33,482 nt of DNA from the IMG/VR virus record IMGVR_UViG_3300036791_000905, positions 1 to 33,482 of that record. One strand, written 5' to 3'. The stretch is from a virus. Position numbers and translations under genes: made by a program. Below, in pieces: positions 7,204 through 14,717 of this stretch; position 1 is the stretch's first letter; each line of letters begins with the position of its first letter. The notes under the pieces were generated by a model. It saw only the letters and a list, made by a program, of their open reading frames with translations. It was not told the DNA's origin and did no database searches.

Positions 7204-8454
7204 ATGGCTCAGCCGCCCGCAACTCGACCGCCCGCCTTACCGGGGACCGCGCCCGGTCCCGGCCCTCCGGCAGAGCCCGCAACGCCGGGGACCGCGCCCG
7301 GTCCCGGACGTGTGCCGCGCGAAGGCCGGCGCCGAACCGGGAAGTTCGAGCGGGTCGAGGTCAAGCCGCCTGAACGTGGGCGCTCGGTTGCCGAGGGCCT
7401 CACCGAGCTGCAACGCCGGCGTGCCGCCGGCGAGCCGCCGAGAGGACGCCAGCGACAACCGGCCGAGACCTACACCGCGCCGGACGGCTCGCGCATTGCG
7501 GTGACCGCGCCCGGTCCGGGGGCGCCGCCGCCGGCCTCGCAGACCGCGCCCGGTCCGCTCGTTCTGCCGTTGCCGCCACTGCTGCCCCTGGAGGCACCGC
7601 CAGCGGCTCCGGCACCAGCGCCAGCAGCAACACCACCCGCCGCCGCGGCAGCGGTCCAGGCGCCCCCTACAGGCGAAGCAGGGCCGCGCCTGGCGGCCGG
7701 CGACCCGCAGCAGGGCGTGCCGATCGCGATCGACGGCCAGACGGTCAGCGTCCCGCTCGGCGAGCTCGTCAGCGGCTACCTGCGACAGCGCGACTACAGC
7801 CAGAAGACGCAGGCCTCCGCGCGGGAGATGCGGATCGCCCAGGAAAGCCAGGCCGCGTTCAACGCCGCGCGGGGAAACCTCGAGGCGCGGCTCAATCAGA
7901 TGCTGGCGCTCGATCCGGACGAATTCGCCCGGCCGATCGATTGGGTCGCATTGTCGAAGACGGATCCGATCGGTTATAGCCAAAAACACGCACGCTACCT
8001 GGCGCGGCAGGAAATGCTGGCCGAGCAGCAGCGGCTCGCCGAGCTGCGCCAACGCGAAGAAGCCGGGCGCAAGCAATATGCGCTGGCGACCGGACATCAG
8101 ACGCTGGCGCAGATCATTCCCGGCTGGACCGATCCGCAGACCCGCCAGCAGCTGCAGGCGCGCCTGCTCGGCCAGCTGCGGCAGCGCGGCTTTACCGAAG
8201 ACGAGATCGCCCGACGCGAGATGATCGATCCGAGAGAGGTGATCATCTTGCTCGAGTCGAGCCTGTGGGCGGCACATGCGGCGCAAGGGGCGCCGCAGCC
8301 GCAGCCGACGGCGGCGCGGACACTGCCCGGCAACGGCGTCATGGCGGACGGCCGCGGGCCCGATCTGACCGGGCTCGACGACCGCTTCGGCCGCACCCGC
8401 AAGCTCGACGACGGGCTGGCGTTGCTGCGCGCACGCCGCGCCCTCAATGGTTGA
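7204..8454 (+). CDS. Phage capsid scaffolding/assembly-like protein
   Basis: A 416-residue protein. Residues 1-160 are disordered, Pro/Ala-rich and carry four reverse-orientation GGACCG elements (PGTAPGPG twice at 13-35; TAPGPG at 101-106 and 114-118). From about residue 172 the sequence is family-like: an IAIDGQTVSVPLGELVSGYL segment, then RQRDYSQKTQ and a long charged helix. This matches the 'v.v.G....v.l.El..gYlrq.dYt.Kt' motif of phage capsid assembly scaffolds. Coiled-coil-like helices (about 195-290) and a SKTDPIGYSQKHARYLARQ segment follow. Such proteins template procapsid assembly and then leave. The major capsid gene is the next gene downstream, as expected. Confidence 0.72.
   Translation: MAQPPATRPPALPGTAPGPGPPAEPATPGTAPGPGRVPREGRRRTGKFERVEVKPPERGRSVAEGLTELQRRRAAGEPPRGRQRQPAETYTAPDGSRIAVTAPGPGAPPPASQTAPGPLVLPLPPLLPLEAPPAAPAPAPAATPPAAAAAVQAPPTGEAGPRLAAGDPQQGVPIAIDGQTVSVPLGELVSGYLRQRDYSQKTQASAREMRIAQESQAAFNAARGNLEARLNQMLALDPDEFARPIDWVALSKTDPIGYSQKHARYLARQEMLAEQQRLAELRQREEAGRKQYALATGHQTLAQIIPGWTDPQTRQQLQARLLGQLRQRGFTEDEIARREMIDPREVIILLESSLWAAHAAQGAPQPQPTAARTLPGNGVMADGRGPDLTGLDDRFGRTRKLDDGLALLRARRALNG
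7244..7304 (-). repeat. Two reverse-orientation GGACCG elements
   Basis: Perfect GGACCGCGCCCGGTCC at 7244-7259 and 7289-7304, spaced 45 bp. In the scaffold frame both read GTAPGP. Forward copies elsewhere read GPGAVP or PDRARS. Confidence 0.85.
7502..7556 (-). repeat. Two reverse-orientation GGACCG elements (one-base variants)
   Basis: TGACCGCGCCCGGTCC at 7502-7517 and AGACCGCGCCCGGTCC at 7541-7556, each with a single change in the first arm. They read TAPGP in the scaffold frame. Confidence 0.75.
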
Positions 8455-8461
8455 AACCCTC

Positions 8462-8492
8462 TTGACATCGCTCCGGCTTCCGGCGTGATAAT
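8462..8492 (+). promoter_or_regulatory. Candidate sigma70-type promoter for the capsid/tail operon
   Basis: A perfect -35 TTGACA (8462-8467) and a near-consensus -10 GATAAT (8487-8492) separated by 19 bp, or 18 bp if TGATAA is used. It begins a few bases after the scaffold stop and is the best promoter-like sequence I found in the window. It would give a leader of roughly 250 nt before the capsid start. Confidence 0.6.
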
Positions 8493-8493
8493 T

Positions 8494-8743
8494 GGGTGCT
8501 GCTCGGACTCGCGCGACTCCTTTGGCTTAACAGTCGGTTGGTAGCCCAGCGCGCGAGCACCCCGAGCGGCGCAGCAACGCGCCGACCAAGCGCCTCGGAT
8601 CGCTGATCGACTCGTCCCGGCAAGCCGGGCGAGCACCCGCTCTCAGCGAGGCCGCCCCGCAGTCGAGACGCAGCACACACCCCTTTTGGCGATAACCCGC
8701 CGCCGATCGCGCGCGCCTGGAAGGCGCGTCACGGCGGCTTACA
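8494..8743 (+). other. Structured 5' leader / gene-free stretch before major capsid gene
   Basis: About 250 bases without a convincing gene. CTCGCGCG (8508-8515) pairs with CGCGCGAG (8550-8557), and GGGTG (8494-8498) with CACCC (8558-8562), giving a long bulged stem near the predicted transcript start. Further GC-rich complementary stretches follow. It may be a stabilising or regulatory leader for the most strongly expressed gene, or a small RNA. No riboswitch class is recognised. Confidence 0.4.
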
Positions 8744-8758
8744 GTGGAGTGCTGTTCC

Positions 8759-9742
8759 GTGGCCGTAGGCGCAATGGGTCCACCGATCACCAATACGGTG
8801 CTGACACCGACGACTGGTACGAGCAATGTCCGCGAGGACCTGGCCGATATCATCTACGAAATCGATCCCTACGAAACCCCGTTGGTCAGCGCTATCGGCA
8901 GCAAAGAGGCCGATCAGCCGATGACCGAGTGGCTGCAGCAGCTGCTCATGGTTGCAGATGATAACGCACAAACCGAGGGTTTTCGTTACACGGCGCAAGC
9001 GGCGCTGGGGCCGGTCCGGCTGAATAACATCTGCCAGATCATGTTCCGCGGCGTCACCGTCACCAACACCTATCGCGTGAGCAACGCGGTCGGCGGCGAC
9101 GAGTGGGATCGGCAGTCGCTGCTCAAAGGCAAAGAACTGCGCCGCGACCTCGAATGGGTCACGACCAGAGCGACGCTCAAGACCTCGGCCGAGCCTAGGC
9201 GTATGAGTGGCTTCCAGACCTGGATCACCAACGGCTCGATGGGCGTCGGCGGCAATCTGCCGGCGACCGGCACCGGCACCGCCGCACCGGTCTCCGGTAC
9301 CGCGCGGACGCTGACGCTGGCGATCGTCGCCTCGGCGATGCAGGCCGCCTTCACCGCCGGCGGCCACCCGAGCCTGATCCTGATGTCGCCACGCCTGAAA
9401 GTCGTGTTCTCCAGCTTGGCACTGGGCGGCACCGGCAATCCGGTGGTGGCGCAGAACATGGTGGCGACGACGCAGCCGCAGCCGGTCACCATCGTCGGCG
9501 CCACTGATGTCTACATGTCCGATTTCGGCCGGCTCGACCTGGCGCCCGACGTGTTCATGCCGGACAACATTCTCGAACTCGTGGACATCGATTACGCGGA
9601 GCTGGCGCCGCTGCCAGGCCGCGACATGGTGCTCGAGGAATACGCCCACGTCGGCGACGCGCAGGACGGCGGCGTGATCTTCGAGGGCACGCTGAGGATG
9701 CTGGCGCCGAACGCGCACGCCATGGTGGGCGATCTCTCGTGA
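8759..9742 (+). CDS. Major capsid protein, SU10/DUF5309-like
   Basis: About 327 residues. The N-terminal segment TPTTGTSNVREDLADIIYEI plus DPYETPLVSAIG is the typical opening of SU10-type (DUF5309) HK97-fold capsid proteins. It continues with RYTAQAALGPVRLNNICQI and ends with a conserved LPGRDMVLEEYAHVGDAQ and EGTLRMLAPNAHAMVGDLS. The protein would form the icosahedral shell, built on the upstream scaffold. Start choice: GTG 8759 sits 8-9 nt after GGAG (8747-8750). GTG 8744 in the same frame lacks a ribosome site, and ATG 8774 (MGPPITN) is the other candidate and best fits the family start. The gene ends in an overlap with the next GTG start. It has its own promoter-like element upstream. Confidence 0.87.
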   Translation: MAVGAMGPPITNTVLTPTTGTSNVREDLADIIYEIDPYETPLVSAIGSKEADQPMTEWLQQLLMVADDNAQTEGFRYTAQAALGPVRLNNICQIMFRGVTVTNTYRVSNAVGGDEWDRQSLLKGKELRRDLEWVTTRATLKTSAEPRRMSGFQTWITNGSMGVGGNLPATGTGTAAPVSGTARTLTLAIVASAMQAAFTAGGHPSLILMSPRLKVVFSSLALGGTGNPVVAQNMVATTQPQPVTIVGATDVYMSDFGRLDLAPDVFMPDNILELVDIDYAELAPLPGRDMVLEEYAHVGDAQDGGVIFEGTLRMLAPNAHAMVGDLS

Positions 9743-10116
9743 GCGAGATCGCGTCATGGGCCAATCCGGCCGCGGGGACGAAGACCGAGGTGCTGCGCGA
9801 GGGCGGCGACCGCGGCCGGTCCGGCCGCGTGCTGATCCGCACGCGACAAGCGACCGGGCCGATCCTCGAAAGCTGTCATGAGGCGAGTCGCCTCTACGAT
9901 CCGGTGAACGAACGGAAGGTGGATGGCGGCTTTCGCTGGGTCGCGCGGCTGCCGGCGGTGGTGGTGATGCAGCTCAACTTGAGGGGCATCATGCAGGGGC
10001 AGGAGGTGATCGACGAAAAGCGCTTCCTGATGTTCCTCGACGACATCGACCATCGGCGGTTGCGCTGCGACAACGGCCGCCGGTTGCGCAATCTGCCGAA
10101 AACGGGGGTGGTGTGA
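9739..10116 (+). CDS. Hypothetical head-associated protein
   Basis: A 125-residue protein starting at a GTG that overlaps the capsid stop (GTGA). The second half (ARLPAVVVMQLNLRGIMQG, then VIDEKRFLMFLDDIDHRRL) looks like a compact alpha/beta fold; the N-terminus is charged and flexible. I recognise this type of short ORF between capsid and adaptor genes in podovirus-like prophages but know no assigned function. A capsid accessory or head-closure role is inferred from position only. Its own stop overlaps the next GTG start. Confidence 0.65.
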   Translation: MSEIASWANPAAGTKTEVLREGGDRGRSGRVLIRTRQATGPILESCHEASRLYDPVNERKVDGGFRWVARLPAVVVMQLNLRGIMQGQEVIDEKRFLMFLDDIDHRRLRCDNGRRLRNLPKTGVV

Positions 10117-10838
10117 ACCGGGCGCAACTCCGCCTCGCGATCCTCGCCTGGCTGCACCGCGGCAACTTGACCACGCCGGTGTCGTCGACCTGGGACCCGA
10201 CGCTCGCCTTCACCGCGCTCGCCGAGCAGGACATCAACGAAAAAACCCGGGCGCGCTGCATGGTGATCCGCACCTCGGAAACTATCACCGGCCAGTATTT
10301 GACCTTGCCGTGCGACTATCTGGAGATGGTCGACGCCCGGATCGGCGGCGGCGGCCCGGAGCTGCTCTACATGCCGCGCGCCGACACGGCGAGCGCGATC
10401 TACGGGCATACGACGCAGGCGCCGGGCGATCCCACTTTCTCGGGCTATGCGCCGGACTATTACCCGAGCGTCGATCCGAACTCGGTGCCGTGGAACAACG
10501 GCCAGCCGAAATATTTCTCTGTGATCGGCAGCCAGATCGAGTTCGTGCCGTTCCCCGACAGCACCGGCACGACGCCGAGCTATCCGATCGAACTCGCCTA
10601 TTATCAGCGCCAGGCGCTCGGCCCGAATGATACCGATACGACGGCGATCCTGACCAGCTATCCGGCGATCTATATCTACGGCTGTCTGATCCAGGCGGCG
10701 CCGTTCCTGCGCGACGATGCGCGGGTGCAGGTCTGGGGTGGGCTCTATCAGAACGCCTGGATGGGCGCCAACGCCGAGCACGAGCGCAGCCGCACGCAGG
10801 GCTCGCGCCTGCGCCAGCGCTACCGGCGGCTGGCATGA
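10113..10838 (+). CDS. Phage head-tail adaptor protein
   Basis: A 241-residue protein, GTG start overlapping the previous stop (GTGTGA). The N-terminus is helical (NRAQLRLAILAWLHRGN, then FTALAEQDINEKTRARCMV). Then comes YLTLPCDYLEMVDARI, a pattern typical of podovirus 'phage adaptor protein' (P22 gp4-like) sequences, and a C-terminal helical part (YPAIYIYGCLIQAAPFLRDD, then a Trp/Tyr-rich and Arg-rich end). The family plugs the portal ring and connects it to the tail. Its place after capsid and before tail genes fits. The assignment is by motif resemblance, not alignment. Confidence 0.72.
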   Translation: MNRAQLRLAILAWLHRGNLTTPVSSTWDPTLAFTALAEQDINEKTRARCMVIRTSETITGQYLTLPCDYLEMVDARIGGGGPELLYMPRADTASAIYGHTTQAPGDPTFSGYAPDYYPSVDPNSVPWNNGQPKYFSVIGSQIEFVPFPDSTGTTPSYPIELAYYQRQALGPNDTDTTAILTSYPAIYIYGCLIQAAPFLRDDARVQVWGGLYQNAWMGANAEHERSRTQGSRLRQRYRRLA

Positions 10839-10872
10839 CCGCCGGTGGCGGCGGCGCCACGGGGCGCCGTCC

Positions 10873-11295
10873 ATGAGCGCGGGTGGCACGCCCGGCGTCA
10901 TCTCGCCGTGGTTGGCGACGCATCTGCTGAATCATGGCTTTGGCGGCGGCCCGGCGATGACCCAGCCGACGGCGCTCTTTGTCGGACTGTTCACCTCGAC
11001 GCTCGGCGCCGGAACGGAAATCGCGGCCGCAGATTACGTGCGCCAGCGAGTTGCCTTCGGCGCCGCCGCGGGGACGCCGGTCGTCGTCAACAATACGGCC
11101 GATATCCAATGGGCCTCGGCGCAGTCGGCGTGGGGCAGCATCGTCGCCGGCGGCATCTTCGACGCGCTGACCGCTGGCAATTTTTTCGGCTGGGGCAACC
11201 TGCTCGATGCCACCGGGGCGGTGACCACGGTGCCGATCAATCTCGGCGATACGTTCCGTATCATCGCCGGCCAGCTCGTGGTCGGCATCACATGA
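10873..11295 (+). CDS. Phage tail/fibre-associated beta protein
   Basis: A 140-residue protein. I chose ATG 10873 because the sequence from MSAGGTPGVISPWLATHLLNH onward is protein-like, whereas the upstream part of the open frame is an Arg/Ala-rich shadow of the adaptor gene. It contains LFVGLFTSTLGAGTEIAAADYVRQ, then FGAAAGTPVVVN, SAWGSIVAGGIFDALTAGN and LGDTFRIIAGQLVVGIT. This alternation resembles a widespread small phage tail-fibre-type protein ('lyt..p...gg.ev....YaRq.v.f', ending with a 'G.L.v.l' strand). It is probably an all-beta virion protein at the tail tip. The ribosome site is weak. Confidence 0.65.
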   Translation: MSAGGTPGVISPWLATHLLNHGFGGGPAMTQPTALFVGLFTSTLGAGTEIAAADYVRQRVAFGAAAGTPVVVNNTADIQWASAQSAWGSIVAGGIFDALTAGNFFGWGNLLDATGAVTTVPINLGDTFRIIAGQLVVGIT

Positions 11296-11314
11296 GCCGG
11301 CTGGCGGCACGCGT

Positions 11315-12328
11315 ATGACCAACGTCGTCTATTTCGCTGGCGGCGAAGACACCAGCGGTACGGCGGTTGGCACCGTCTCGGTGAGCACAGTGACCACCAC
11401 CTTCCGCGCGAATTTCGCCAGGGAGAGCCTCGGTATCATTGGCGCCGTTGCCGATCCGCCAACTAATCGCTTTGTGCTGAATGGCTGGCCGGCACAAACT
11501 ACGTTCTGGTTCCATGCTGAATCTTACGTCGTCAGCACCGCAACCACGAACAACTGTCAATTGCTGGCCCTGCTCGATAGCGGCGGTGTTGCCCGACTGT
11601 GTATCCGCGGCACCGGGACCGCGGGGCAACTGCGCCTGGAGACGCGCACTGCCGCGGGAGTTTTTACGACCTTGGTCACGAGTGCCGCAGCGGTGTACTC
11701 GGCGGCGTTGCACGCTCTCGACGTATTCGTGAATTATTCCACGTCTGGTCGGGTCACGGTATATCTCGACGGCGTTTCCATCATGGACACCGGGGCTGGT
11801 GTCAATGTTACAACCGACAGCGCCACCGCATTGGCGAATGCCTATGTGTCGAATTGCGGCACTGGGAACACGGTTAACTGGTCCGAACTTCTGGTTATGG
11901 ATAGCAGCACGCTCGGCGCTGGCGTTTGGACACTGACACCGCAGGCGCCAGGCAATACTCAAAGCTGGACCCCCAACACTCTCGCCAACATCAATAAGAC
12001 CGCGATTAGCGACACCACATATGTTTCGACAACCGCGGTGAATGCGCTCAGCGAGTGGACGACGCCAATAACTCCACCAGGAGGTACTTGGCTGGTGCCG
12101 GCGATTGTGCAGGAGGCCAGGGTATCGGTCGGTGCCACTGGGCCACTGCACTTAGAGTGGCTCTGCCGCACCATCGATGGCACTGACCACGTCTCGGGTA
12201 GCGTCGCGCCGACTACCAGCTTTGCCAATTATACCGGGCTCTGGCCGACCAATCCGCACAGCGGCTCGGCATGGCTGATCGGCGACATCGCGACGGGCTT
12301 TAATCTTGGTATCGAAAGCCTGACATGA
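11315..12328 (+). CDS. Putative tail/fibre protein with lectin-like beta domain
   Basis: A 337-residue protein rich in Thr, Ser, Val and Gly, with no signal peptide. The N-terminal 200 residues have the strand pattern of a concanavalin A/LamG-like fold: QTTFWFHAESYVVST, LCIRGTGTAGQLRLETRTAAG, HALDVFVNYSTSGRVTVYLDG and WSELLVMDSSTLG. Such domains bind carbohydrates or serve as fibre heads. The C-terminal part is a further beta-rich segment ending GFNLGIESLT. Its base composition is visibly less GC-rich than its neighbours, which hints at more recent acquisition, as is common in receptor-binding genes. The stop overlaps the next start (ATGA). Confidence 0.6.
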   Translation: MTNVVYFAGGEDTSGTAVGTVSVSTVTTTFRANFARESLGIIGAVADPPTNRFVLNGWPAQTTFWFHAESYVVSTATTNNCQLLALLDSGGVARLCIRGTGTAGQLRLETRTAAGVFTTLVTSAAAVYSAALHALDVFVNYSTSGRVTVYLDGVSIMDTGAGVNVTTDSATALANAYVSNCGTGNTVNWSELLVMDSSTLGAGVWTLTPQAPGNTQSWTPNTLANINKTAISDTTYVSTTAVNALSEWTTPITPPGGTWLVPAIVQEARVSVGATGPLHLEWLCRTIDGTDHVSGSVAPTTSFANYTGLWPTNPHSGSAWLIGDIATGFNLGIESLT

Positions 12329-12753
12329 GCGAGAGCGTCTCCAAGCTGCAGGGCTATGGAGTCCTCCTGTCGCAGTCGGCGGATCTGTCGAAGCTGCAGG
12401 GCTACGCTGTGCTGGTGTCCCCGCCGACGACGGCGGCTCTGGCAAAGCTGCAAAGCTATGCGGCGCTGATCCCGATGAGCACGCCGCTCGGCAGCGCCTT
12501 CGGCAAGGGGCCGTTCGGTCGCGGGCCATACAGCGCGGTGAACAAGGTCGATGGCGCGTTTGCTTTGCGCAGCGCGAGCCGCCTCACGGTCGGCGCCGTG
12601 GCCCGCTTCGGGCGCACGATCAAGCTCGCCAGCCGCTCATCGCTGGCGGTCAGCGGTCACGTCATGTGGGCAGCGCTCGATGTGCCGCCGTGCCAGCCGT
12701 GGACGCTCGTGCAAGCCTGTGGCTGTCCCTCTTGGGTGGTGTGGCCAGAATGA
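12325..12753 (+). CDS. Hypothetical phage protein with three KLQ-Y repeats
   Basis: A 142-residue protein. The N-terminus has three near-identical units, SKLQGYGVLLS, SKLQGYAVLVS and AKLQSYAALIP (residues about 6-50), spaced 16-20 residues. A Gly/Phe/Arg-rich middle (FGKGPFGRGPYS) and basic beta-like repeats (LRSASRLTVGAVARFGRTIKLASRS) follow. The end contains two Cys and several Trp. It sits between two fibre-like genes with overlapping starts and stops on both sides, so a tail or fibre assembly role is likely. No family recognised. Confidence 0.6.
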   Translation: MSESVSKLQGYGVLLSQSADLSKLQGYAVLVSPPTTAALAKLQSYAALIPMSTPLGSAFGKGPFGRGPYSAVNKVDGAFALRSASRLTVGAVARFGRTIKLASRSSLAVSGHVMWAALDVPPCQPWTLVQACGCPSWVVWPE

Positions 12754-14435
12754 GTGAAGTGCTTCCGCGCAATGTCACGACGCTGCGGCTCGGCCTTAAT
12801 CAGCCATTGATCGGCGGCGACATCGATAACTGGGGCGGTCTGCTCAACGCCAACGCCACGACGCTCGACAATGCGCTGCTGGTCACCCAGGGCTCGACCC
12901 TCGCGCCGGCGATGGACGGCCTCGCGGCGGCGGGAAGCAGTACAAACTGGTCCCGGTCCGATCATGTGCACCCAAGCGACGCGTCGCGCGCCCCGCTCGC
13001 TTCGCCGGCGCTCACCGGTACGCCGACGGCGCCGACTGCGGCGCCGGGCAACAGCTCGACGCAAATCGCCAGCACCGCTTTTGTCGCGGCTGCCGTGGTC
13101 AGCAGCACGACCGGCGTGGCCAGCTTCAACAACCGCACCGGTGCGGTCGTATCTCAAGCGTCGGACGTGACCGGTGTCGGTGGCGCTCTGCTGGCCGGCC
13201 CGGCTTTCACCGGGGTGCCAACCGCGCCGACGGCGGCGGCCGATACCAACACGCTGCAGCTGGCGAGCACCGCCTACGTCATCGGCCAGGGCTCCACCAT
13301 CGCCCCGGCGATGGACGGCACGGTTGCGGTGGGGACCAGCACGCGCTGGGCGCACGGCGATCATGTGCATCCGACCGATACGTCGCGTGCGCCGGTCGCC
13401 AACGCGGCATTGAGCGGCGTCCCAACTTGTCCGAGCGCGTCCGCCGGTACGAATACCGGGCAGATCGCCACGACCGCGTTCGTACAAGCGGCGGTCGTGC
13501 CGGCGTTTGATAATGTCGGGCGCAACCTGATCGACAACGCGCTGTTCAATGTCCAGCAGCGCGGGACAGGGCCGTGGACAACCCAGGTCTACACGATGGA
13601 TCGGTGGGAAATCGGCGTCGTCACAGATACTGTGAGCGTTACCGCGCACGCGCTCGTTGATGCCGATCGGACTGCAGTCGGCGATGAAGCCGCCATCAAT
13701 TCCCTGCAAAATGTATTCACCGGCAATGCAGCGGCTGGCGCCTACAATGAGTTGCTGCAATTTATCGAGGGAGTGCGGCGGCTGTCGGGCAAGACCATCA
13801 CCGTGAGCTTTTGGGCTAAAGCGGCTGTTGGCACTCCCAAGCTCAGCATCAATTCATCGCAGTCTTTTGGCACCGGCGGATCGCCATCGGCCGGAGTGTC
13901 TGCACTGACTACCGGTCTGACTGTCACGCTTAGCACGACATGGGCGCGCTATTCAGTCAGCTATGCACTGCCCAGTGCCGCCGGCAAGACGCTTGGCAGC
14001 AACGGCAATGACAACACATCGGTGGAAATCGGTTTTTCGTCGGGCGCTACCAACAACGCATTTTTTGGCAATATCGGCGTGCAATCCGGCACGGTGCAGC
14101 TCTGGGGCGTGCAGGTCGAAGTCGGCAGCGTGGCGACGCCGCTGGAGAAGCTGCCGCCGCAGATGGATCTGGCAAGGTGCCAGCGGTTCTATTGCACCGG
14201 ACAAATTCTCGGCAACGGATATATGGTAGCGGGCGGGGGGATTTCCTGGCCGTTTTCATTCCCGGTCACCATGCGGGCGGTTCCGGCGATGGCCGGCGTC
14301 GATCAAGGTTCGGCGAACATAACCTCGCCCACCTTCATCCCGCGGGGAACCGGCAACGCTCAGACCGGCGGTACTGCGACCGCCACCGGGAATACCGTGT
14401 TTTTTCAGGTTTATACCGCCTCGGCGGACCTCTGA
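12750..14435 (+). CDS. Phage tail fibre protein with duplicated shaft repeats
   Basis: A 561-residue protein. I chose ATG 12750 (MSEVLPRN), which overlaps the previous stop as ATGA; the frame upstream is a shadow. Residues 20-45 (IGGDIDNWGGLLNANATTLD) are the 'W...lN.n...lD' motif of tail-fibre N-termini that dock to the tail. Residues 48-118 and 181-250 are duplicated shaft units (GST.APAMDG, then DHVHP.D.SRAP, PTAPTA and Q.A.TAFV), with a third partial copy at 146-178. Residues 257-500 (NLIDNALFNVQQRG onward) look like a jelly-roll, carbohydrate-binding tip. It would bind the host receptor. A following 86-aa membrane protein may be unrelated. Confidence 0.78.
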   Translation: MSEVLPRNVTTLRLGLNQPLIGGDIDNWGGLLNANATTLDNALLVTQGSTLAPAMDGLAAAGSSTNWSRSDHVHPSDASRAPLASPALTGTPTAPTAAPGNSSTQIASTAFVAAAVVSSTTGVASFNNRTGAVVSQASDVTGVGGALLAGPAFTGVPTAPTAAADTNTLQLASTAYVIGQGSTIAPAMDGTVAVGTSTRWAHGDHVHPTDTSRAPVANAALSGVPTCPSASAGTNTGQIATTAFVQAAVVPAFDNVGRNLIDNALFNVQQRGTGPWTTQVYTMDRWEIGVVTDTVSVTAHALVDADRTAVGDEAAINSLQNVFTGNAAAGAYNELLQFIEGVRRLSGKTITVSFWAKAAVGTPKLSINSSQSFGTGGSPSAGVSALTTGLTVTLSTTWARYSVSYALPSAAGKTLGSNGNDNTSVEIGFSSGATNNAFFGNIGVQSGTVQLWGVQVEVGSVATPLEKLPPQMDLARCQRFYCTGQILGNGYMVAGGGISWPFSFPVTMRAVPAMAGVDQGSANITSPTFIPRGTGNAQTGGTATATGNTVFFQVYTASADL

Positions 14436-14456
14436 CGATGCCTAAGCTTTCCGCTT

Positions 14457-14717
14457 ATGAGCCAGCGACCGCCCTTCGACATGCTGCGGGCCTGTTTTTG
14501 GCTGGTCGCCTTCATGGTCGGCGTCGTGATGCTGATCATAGCCGGGACGACCGGGGCCTGCATTCTCGGCATCGCGACCGGCTGGCTGCCGGTCGGCCAT
14601 TGCCTGTCGGTCGGCCTGGTGCAGTTCATCCGCGATTGGTGGACCGATATCCTGGCCACGATTCTGGCGCTGCTCGCGGTCAGTCGGCTGCCGCCGCCGC
14701 CCCCCTCAGAGAAATAA
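14457..14717 (+). CDS. Small membrane protein, possible holin
   Basis: An 86-residue protein with two hydrophobic segments: about residues 12-42 (CFWLVAFMVGVVMLIIAGTT and onward) and about 61-78 (WTDILATILALLAV), separated by a short loop with GHCLS. The C-terminus is PPPPPSEK. Size and topology suit a class II holin, but nothing beyond hydrophobicity supports it, and its place between two fibre genes is unusual for one. ATG 14457 follows the fibre stop by 21 bases with no strong ribosome site. Its stop TAA abuts the next ATG directly. Confidence 0.55.
   Translation: MSQRPPFDMLRACFWLVAFMVGVVMLIIAGTTGACILGIATGWLPVGHCLSVGLVQFIRDWWTDILATILALLAVSRLPPPPPSEK

Noticed and set aside
8455-8743. Small minus-strand gene (about 78 codons) in the leader before the capsid gene
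   Set aside because: Arg/Ser-rich composition typical of GC-rich shadows, no ribosome site; promoter and RNA structure explain the region better.
8729-9757. Minus-strand open frame opposite the capsid gene
   Set aside because: A shadow of the SU10-like capsid protein; no motif and no ribosome site.
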